IMG/VR virus record: IMGVR_UViG_3300027793_000063
Span: 62,001 to 126,000 of that record
DNA from: a virus
Length of the DNA stretch: 64,000 nucleotides
Reading direction: 5' to 3' (one strand)
The notes under the pieces are model-generated. The model was not told the origin of the DNA and made no database searches. It saw only the letters and a program-made list of their open reading frames with translations. The stretch's first letter is position 1; the number at the start of each line of letters is the position of its first letter. The translations under genes and the position numbers were made by a program. This document shows, in pieces, positions 58,945 to 64,000 of this stretch.

Positions 58945-60012
58945 TCAGGCGGCGGCAGCGACGGTCAAACGTAGTAGAGTTTTTTGGTCGCTCTCCGACC
59001 ACTGCTCGACAGCGAGACTGAGGTCACGCGCATCCCCGGTGTCCCGCAGACGTCTGAATGTATCCGCGGCAGATTTGCTGAGCCGATACTCTGCGTCCAT
59101 CGCATCGATTGCGCGGACTTCTTGCAGCGGCAGTAAAACGTCACGAACCAGGACGTGCTCCTTCGCCGCCTTTTCCGCATCCGAGGCGAGCGCGCCGCAG
59201 AACACGATGTCGAACGGCGTCGGCACCAGCGATGAGTGACGGTAGCTGTTGGAGACGCCAGCGACAAAATCAATGGCTGCGATTTTTTCCATGGCTGCGT
59301 CCGGCTCGTTCTCCAAGTCGACTAGGGCCGCCTGGTAGTCCGCCTCCACCTGCTCCCGGATTGTCGCGTCCTTGCAAAACTGCGACCGTCCCTGAATTCT
59401 TCGTGCGGCCTCCTCTGCGTCCGGGAAGCGCTCTACGCCGTGCCGCATGATGAGATCCGGCAGTTCGTGCGACACGTTATGGTCGTGCGCGGCTTTCACG
59501 ATCTCTCTGGCTGCAGCCACGAACATCGGAAGCATGATGCGATTCTCCGCTGCCATCTTCGACAGCTCGAACGATGAATCGCGAACGTCGACCGCGTCGT
59601 TCAGCGGCAGCAGCTTGAAAACTTCGCCGCCGAATTCGTCATCGATGGCGTAGCGGCCCTCCGTCAATTCGTCGAGCGAGGCGCTCTTCTCGAACTCGCT
59701 CGCGAACAGTTCAGCGTAGGGTAGGATGTCCTGCTCGATGCCATAGTAGGCGCACGCTGACTTGACGCGTTCCAGCGCGGCGTCGTCGTAATCATCCAGA
59801 TGCGCGAATACGTTGAGTGCCGAGTGAAAGGCTGCAGACTTTGTGCAGATTGGCAGCAGCCGGCGCTTCGTGTCGGCGAAGGCTGCCGATGCTTTCTGCT
59901 CAAATTCCGCTGCCTCCGGCATGGGCTCGCGCGTGACCCAATCGGGAAACGGATGATGCATCTCGGCCCGATACAAAAACTTGGGATTGTTGAGGGTGTT
60001 GAAGTCTTGCAT
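58945..60012 (-). CDS. hypothetical protein with EKSAS motif
   Basis: 355 residues from the ATG at 60012. Helical, charged, with EFEKSASLDELTEGRYAID and several Lys/Asp-rich helices. The EKSAS motif also appears in the portal-region proteins at 1968 and 3394, hinting at a virion protein. Divergent from the plus-strand gene at 60131. Not recognised. Confidence 0.55.
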   Translation of the reverse strand: MQDFNTLNNPKFLYRAEMHHPFPDWVTREPMPEAAEFEQKASAAFADTKRRLLPICTKSAAFHSALNVFAHLDDYDDAALERVKSACAYYGIEQDILPYAELFASEFEKSASLDELTEGRYAIDDEFGGEVFKLLPLNDAVDVRDSSFELSKMAAENRIMLPMFVAAAREIVKAAHDHNVSHELPDLIMRHGVERFPDAEEAARRIQGRSQFCKDATIREQVEADYQAALVDLENEPDAAMEKIAAIDFVAGVSNSYRHSSLVPTPFDIVFCGALASDAEKAAKEHVLVRDVLLPLQEVRAIDAMDAEYRLSKSAADTFRRLRDTGDARDLSLAVEQWSESDQKTLLRLTVAAAA

Positions 60013-60090
60013 GTTCGTGTCGTAGAGGTGGCTGTGGGTATGGAGACAGCATAGCCGAATTTTTGCAACTGTGGAAGTGCAAATCCTGAC

Positions 60091-60119
60091 GTGGACTTCC
60101 GGCAGAGGATCGCGATAAT
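60091..60119 (+). promoter_or_regulatory. promoter candidate for the gene at 60131
   Basis: GTGGAC (60091-60096), 17-base spacer, GATAAT (60114-60119). The GTG start lies 11 bases after the -10 box, again a very short leader. Confidence 0.45.
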
Positions 60120-60130
60120 GCCAAACACCT

Positions 60131-62596
60131 GTGCGAATCATTACGGCAATCGACTTTCTGGGCATCCCAGTCACTCCACTGGATACGTGGTCACATCAGC
60201 TGGTGTGTCCGTGGTGTCATGAGGATGCCTGGGCCGTCTCGGACTACCTCCAGTGCTACAATCCCACATGCACAACGCAGGCGGCGACAGCGGAGGATCT
60301 GCTTGCGCATCAGTTCGGCAGCTACGAGCAGGCCGCTCAAATCATGGCTCAAAAATATAAGCACGAGCCGGACTTTCAGAGGGCGAAAAGCCGCGAGGCG
60401 GAGCGCCTGGTGCTGGACACGTGGTTGCGGTTCTGCGTCACGCCGCCGACGAACGAAGCGCTGCAGGCAGCGGGCCGGCTGCAAGCCAGTGGTTACGGCA
60501 TACGCAGCAGCCGCTTCGGCGCCATCGTGTTGGACTCCAATCAGATCAAGCAGCTCGTCGACGTAGCCATGTCCACCGGGGCGGAAGTTCCCGAGGCGTG
60601 GCAAAAAACACCACCATCGGTCGTCCGAGCGTTCTGTGTGCAGACGCGCCCGCACACCGTGGACCGCATCATCATCATGCACCACAGCGGACGCACCGAT
60701 GAGATTATCTGGTACTCGCACGCCGCGGGGTTCTGTTCGCTGCTGGGGTTGCGCCCGAACCAGCCGCGCCTTCTGGCTGCCGACATCGAGACGGCGCTGA
60801 AGCTTCAGCACGATCTGACCGCGGTTGGCAAATCGGAGGAGGTAGCCTGCATCCACCTGGACCTGCACCGCGGAGACCCGTGCCCGCGATGGGAAGTGCA
60901 GGAGCATCTGCTGACGGCGGTGCCACGTCACTGCGCGACGAGTTCGAACGCGAAGTTTTTCGGACCCAACGACATCGTGCGGATACAGAACGCGATGGAC
61001 CACTTCCCGGGCGCGGAGGGTAGCGTGCGAGGTCTGCCGATCGACCATGTCATCAATCTGCGTCCGCGCGAGCAAGCGGTGGCTTGGTCATCGCTGCGCT
61101 TCGCCATGATCGCCAGCATGGTGCCGTCGACGGTCGCGCAGATGCCGCCGGCCGCCGCCAGCATCTTCGAGCAGACTGGCACCAAGGCCGAGGACGCAGC
61201 GGCACTCATCGACTGTTACGCCAAGCAGGGACGTCAGCGCCTGGTGGAGGACGTGGAGATGCTGGCAATGACGCGCGTGATCCAGCGCGACAGGTCAATG
61301 ACCGTAAAGGAGACGGCAAACGACTACCGCATCATTCGCGGGGCTGACACAGCCCTGCTGACCAACTTCAGCCTGCGCATCACCTCGAACGTCACGTTCC
61401 GCAACCACAAGGCCGACCGTTACTGCCAGGCCACGATGCGCTGCGGCAAGGCCGTCGTGGACGTCATCTTTCCGCAGACGCTGCTCAACGACCGCGTGCA
61501 AAGCCTGGAGGGAGAACTGCAGCGTCAGATCACCGTGGCCGACATGGTGACTCAGGCCGGCAGAATGCCGACAGTCATCGAGATCAACAAGTTCAGGCAG
61601 TTCGTCGTCCCGCATCTGCGCACACAGGCGGCCAAGGCCAAGCCGATCCGGGGCGTCGACATGCTCGGGTGGAGCGACAACCGCAAGTCGTTCATGTTCC
61701 CCGGCTTCGTCGTGACGGCGAACGGGACGGAAGCTGCCAGCCAGATTCTCTGTCCGTCCGTGCCTGTGCTGTCCCGATACAAGGCCATCCCGCTTGCGGG
61801 CTGGTCCGAGAGCTGCCCGGCGAATCTGGACTCTGCCTGTCACGACATCATCGCCATGATGGTGGCATCCAGTGTCCGATATTTCCGCCGGTGCATCACG
61901 CAGCCGATCATGATCGCGCAGAACTCAGCTGCGATGACCTTGCTGGACCGCCTGAGCACCGCGATGGGGCAGCACGAAATTCATACGCTGAACAGCAACG
62001 CCAGAGAGGGCAGCCGCATCGAGGGAATCTACGGTTACCCGCTGCTGGCCGCGGGCGCCCGCAACGCAGGCCTGGCAGATTCGCAGACGCCGTTCCTGCA
62101 TCTGACCGACAGCGGATACAGCATGTCCACTCCTACCGAGCCGCAGCAGGCGGCCGCCGCGGGCCGCGCGGCGCAGTTCTGTCTGAAGAAGGTGGTGGAG
62201 TGGTGCCTGGCGACCGGCGGCGACGCGTTCCAGGAGGTGCCGTCGCTGATCCATTACCGCTCCCTGCTGCGCGAGGGTCACTGGCTGATCGAGAATGTGT
62301 GCGGACTCAAGGGCTGGACGGTTTCGCATCGCGAAGCGACTGCGCTGGAAAAGCTGCTTGCGCAGATACCGTATGCCGAGGCCGGACGCCGCATCACACT
62401 CATCGACGGACAGGATCTCAGCATCGACATCCGCGGACTCGATCATGACCACGACGGTATTCTTCGGGAGGCGCGCGACATGGGCACCATCATCGCCATC
62501 AACGAGGATCAGCTGGCATCGTCCGCGGTCCGGTTACTGCCGGCCATCGCGACCTACTACGGGCAGGAGCCGGATGTTACTGTCGTGGTGTCGTGA
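60131..62596 (+). CDS. large zinc-finger protein, possibly primase/helicase-like
   Basis: 821 residues from a GTG at 60131. Zinc-finger-like start with CPWCHEDAW and CYNPTC (residues about 25-47). A later RGVDMLGWSDNRKSFMFPG resembles the DUF927-type helicase region, and IAQNSAAMTLLDRLSTAMG could be a degenerate P-loop, lacking the usual GKS/T. So it may be a primase/helicase-type protein that lost ATPase motifs. The family is not certain. It is one of the few plus-strand genes. Confidence 0.6.
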   Translation: MRIITAIDFLGIPVTPLDTWSHQLVCPWCHEDAWAVSDYLQCYNPTCTTQAATAEDLLAHQFGSYEQAAQIMAQKYKHEPDFQRAKSREAERLVLDTWLRFCVTPPTNEALQAAGRLQASGYGIRSSRFGAIVLDSNQIKQLVDVAMSTGAEVPEAWQKTPPSVVRAFCVQTRPHTVDRIIIMHHSGRTDEIIWYSHAAGFCSLLGLRPNQPRLLAADIETALKLQHDLTAVGKSEEVACIHLDLHRGDPCPRWEVQEHLLTAVPRHCATSSNAKFFGPNDIVRIQNAMDHFPGAEGSVRGLPIDHVINLRPREQAVAWSSLRFAMIASMVPSTVAQMPPAAASIFEQTGTKAEDAAALIDCYAKQGRQRLVEDVEMLAMTRVIQRDRSMTVKETANDYRIIRGADTALLTNFSLRITSNVTFRNHKADRYCQATMRCGKAVVDVIFPQTLLNDRVQSLEGELQRQITVADMVTQAGRMPTVIEINKFRQFVVPHLRTQAAKAKPIRGVDMLGWSDNRKSFMFPGFVVTANGTEAASQILCPSVPVLSRYKAIPLAGWSESCPANLDSACHDIIAMMVASSVRYFRRCITQPIMIAQNSAAMTLLDRLSTAMGQHEIHTLNSNAREGSRIEGIYGYPLLAAGARNAGLADSQTPFLHLTDSGYSMSTPTEPQQAAAAGRAAQFCLKKVVEWCLATGGDAFQEVPSLIHYRSLLREGHWLIENVCGLKGWTVSHREATALEKLLAQIPYAEAGRRITLIDGQDLSIDIRGLDHDHDGILREARDMGTIIAINEDQLASSAVRLLPAIATYYGQEPDVTVVVS

Positions 62597-62645
62597 CCGC
62601 GAGGTAGCAGTCGTAACACCACACCCCAGCCAGCATGAGCCATCG

Positions 62646-62858
62646 CTACGATGACGCGATAGTAAAGCCCAGCGGCAGTCCGCTGATGCTCAGGATCACA
62701 TCATCGACCGCCAGCTGATTCGTCAGCAGCGTTCCGCCAGTCAGCGTCATCGGCCCCTTCAGTGCGAAGTCGCGCCGCATGGGAGGCGCGACCGAAGATC
62801 CGTCCTGTCGCCGGCTGTCGATGGTCATCAGATCCTCGATGGCGAGATGCTCGTTCAT
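62646..62858 (-). CDS. small hypothetical protein
   Basis: 70 residues. Ends VDDVILSISGLPLGFTIAS, similar to the end of the gene at 63268 (YIFTISGQPLAVAG), so the two may share a C-terminal motif. Overlaps its upstream neighbour by 4 bp. Not recognised. Confidence 0.55.
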   Translation of the reverse strand: MNEHLAIEDLMTIDSRRQDGSSVAPPMRRDFALKGPMTLTGGTLLTNQLAVDDVILSISGLPLGFTIASS

Positions 62859-63247
62859 ACCTCCTCGGGTTCGATAATGATCTGCTCCGTGATGGAAAGC
62901 GATTCCGCCGCCTGCAAATTGTTGGCCAGATCTTGCACCATCATCTCGACCTTCTCCACAAACTCCTCCGCGGCCTTCGCGCTGCGGCAGAGTTTCGTCA
63001 CCGTGGACACCCGGTAATACGGGCTTCCCTCCGCGGGCTCCGACTCCGGCAGATCAGTCATCTGGATGGCGCTGGCGACGCAGGACAGGCTGTCCGCGGA
63101 CACGTCCGGCTGTGGCGATGCCTGCATCACGAAGATGAACGCAGGCTCGTCGTCCCGTGTGTAGAGCGCGGTGTAGCGCACCGGCCAGTGGTGCCGGTTA
63201 TTGATCACATCCTCAGTGCTTATTTCTTCTCTCGTCAGTTTGAACAT
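62855..63247 (-). CDS. hypothetical protein
   Basis: 130 residues. Beta-rich N terminus (VRYTALYTRDDEPAFIFVM), then a long helix (AKAAEEFVEKVEMMVQDL). ATGA overlap with the next gene. Not recognised. Confidence 0.55.
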   Translation of the reverse strand: MFKLTREEISTEDVINNRHHWPVRYTALYTRDDEPAFIFVMQASPQPDVSADSLSCVASAIQMTDLPESEPAEGSPYYRVSTVTKLCRSAKAAEEFVEKVEMMVQDLANNLQAAESLSITEQIIIEPEEV

Positions 63248-63267
63248 GTGGCGGGTGGGTTGCGGTC

Positions 63268-63462
63268 CTAGTCGCCAGCGACGGCAAGAGGCTGACCGGA
63301 GATCGTGAAGATGTAGTTCGGACCGCCTGGCGTAGTGGGAGAGACGGCAAAAATGAGATTATCAGCGCCAGGGTCGCATATCAACGCTCTCACGTATTGG
63401 CCGCGCTCATCCAACAGCGGCGCTCCGAATGAGTCTTCAGGTGGTGTCAGCAGCAGATTCAT
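63268..63462 (-). CDS. small hypothetical protein
   Basis: 64 residues, beta-rich, ending TISGQPLAVAGD (compare 62646). Overlaps the upstream gene by 4 bp. Not recognised. Confidence 0.55.
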   Translation of the reverse strand: MNLLLTPPEDSFGAPLLDERGQYVRALICDPGADNLIFAVSPTTPGGPNYIFTISGQPLAVAGD

Positions 63463-64000
63463 AGCGGCAGCGGTTTGATGCTGACGAGAATGTTACACGA
63501 CTTCGGTCGGTGTTCGAACAAAAACCGCCACAGCCGGCTGTTGATTGCGGGTCCGTGATCGGCAGCCACAGCCAGCGCAAGCCGGCTGCCGTAGAACGTG
63601 TGCAGCATCTCCCAGAAATCCACGCTGTGTGGAAACGACGGAGCGCCCAGCTCCTCATGCAGGAAGACTCCGGTCGCGCGCTCGTGCAAGGCCGAGAATT
63701 CCCAGTAGCGCTCCTGCACCGCAGTGTCGCCGTCGAACATCAAGCGGGCATGCGTCTTACCATTGTGGGGCCCGGGTTCTGGGTTGGTGCCGCCGTCAGT
63801 CAGCATGACTTCGCTGACGCCGTCCCAGGTCAGCCCGTTTACAGGCAGGATGCCGTCGAGCGTGATCGGGTGGTCCCATCCGGAAAACATCTGCTTTCGA
63901 AGATCCTCGGTGCTGGCGTGCCTGGTGTTCACCAGCTCGAACTTCTGACAGACGATGTAGCCCGGCTCCACGGTTTGGCCCGGCGTGAGATGGACGTGCG
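63459..64000 (-). CDS. partial hypothetical protein, open at right edge
   Basis: At least 180 residues. The frame stays open to base 64000 (HVHLTPGQTVEPGYIVCQK at the visible start), so the true start is beyond the window; a GTG at 63971 would be an unlikely internal start. Beta-rich with a GGTNPEPGPHNGKTHARLM stretch. May be a virion or enzyme protein; not recognised. Confidence 0.55.
   Translation of the reverse strand, partial: HVHLTPGQTVEPGYIVCQKFELVNTRHASTEDLRKQMFSGWDHPITLDGILPVNGLTWDGVSEVMLTDGGTNPEPGPHNGKTHARLMFDGDTAVQERYWEFSALHERATGVFLHEELGAPSFPHSVDFWEMLHTFYGSRLALAVAADHGPAINSRLWRFLFEHRPKSCNILVSIKPLPL

Overview
The window is a 64 kb, GC-rich stretch of a large double-stranded DNA tailed-phage genome. 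It encodes a portal protein, a large terminase subunit (TerL) and an almost complete phage replication and recombination set: family A DNA polymerase, DnaB-like helicase, Toprim primase, RecQ-, Pif1- and UvsW-like helicases, a RecA-like protein, SbcC/SbcD, RNase H, a RecU-like nuclease and MazG. There are no ribosomal, metabolic or host housekeeping genes. About 75 of roughly 80 genes lie on the minus strand in tightly packed operons with many ATGA stop/start overlaps. The host cannot be named. Many starts lack a Shine-Dalgarno sequence and follow A/C-rich leaders or near-leaderless promoters, which suggests a host that tolerates SD-independent initiation.

Layout. 1-8,300: virion region on the minus strand, with the portal (5574-7436) followed by three glycine-rich membrane-type proteins and several unknowns. 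8,186-13,715: two pieces of a multisubunit RNA polymerase beta subunit; the second carries a 342-residue LAGLIDADG intein exactly in the conserved core motif. 13,752-36,434: DNA metabolism (RecQ, degenerate RecA-like protein, polymerase with UDG-like N terminus, PAPS-reductase-like protein, Pif1-like helicase, MazG-like, GP88-like, primase) mixed with small unknown genes. 36,593-36,850: a perfect nested inverted repeat, the best replication-origin candidate. 37,619-38,761: a lone plus-strand, repeat-containing putative structural gene with two candidate promoters and flanking terminators. 38,844-46,068: operon with DnaB-like helicase, RecU-like nuclease and UvsW-like helicase, preceded by an operator-like repeat array. 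46,221-53,456: SbcC, HNH-like, SbcD, RNase H and small genes. 53,455-56,915: TerL on the plus strand, split inside an intein with an unrelated antisense gene between the halves. 56,916-58,295: a cassette of near-identical promoters and GC-rich hairpin terminators producing two small proteins and at least one highly structured candidate non-coding RNA. 58,296-64,000: unknown proteins and a large plus-strand zinc-finger protein.

The genes fit a lytic phage with its own replisome and recombination system, a probably phage-encoded multisubunit RNA polymerase (its catalytic beta C-terminal half and beta prime are not in this window), and two inteins in essential genes. The least described elements are the split TerL intein locus, the structured RNA at 57,977-58,258, the leaderless promoter family, and the origin-like repeat.
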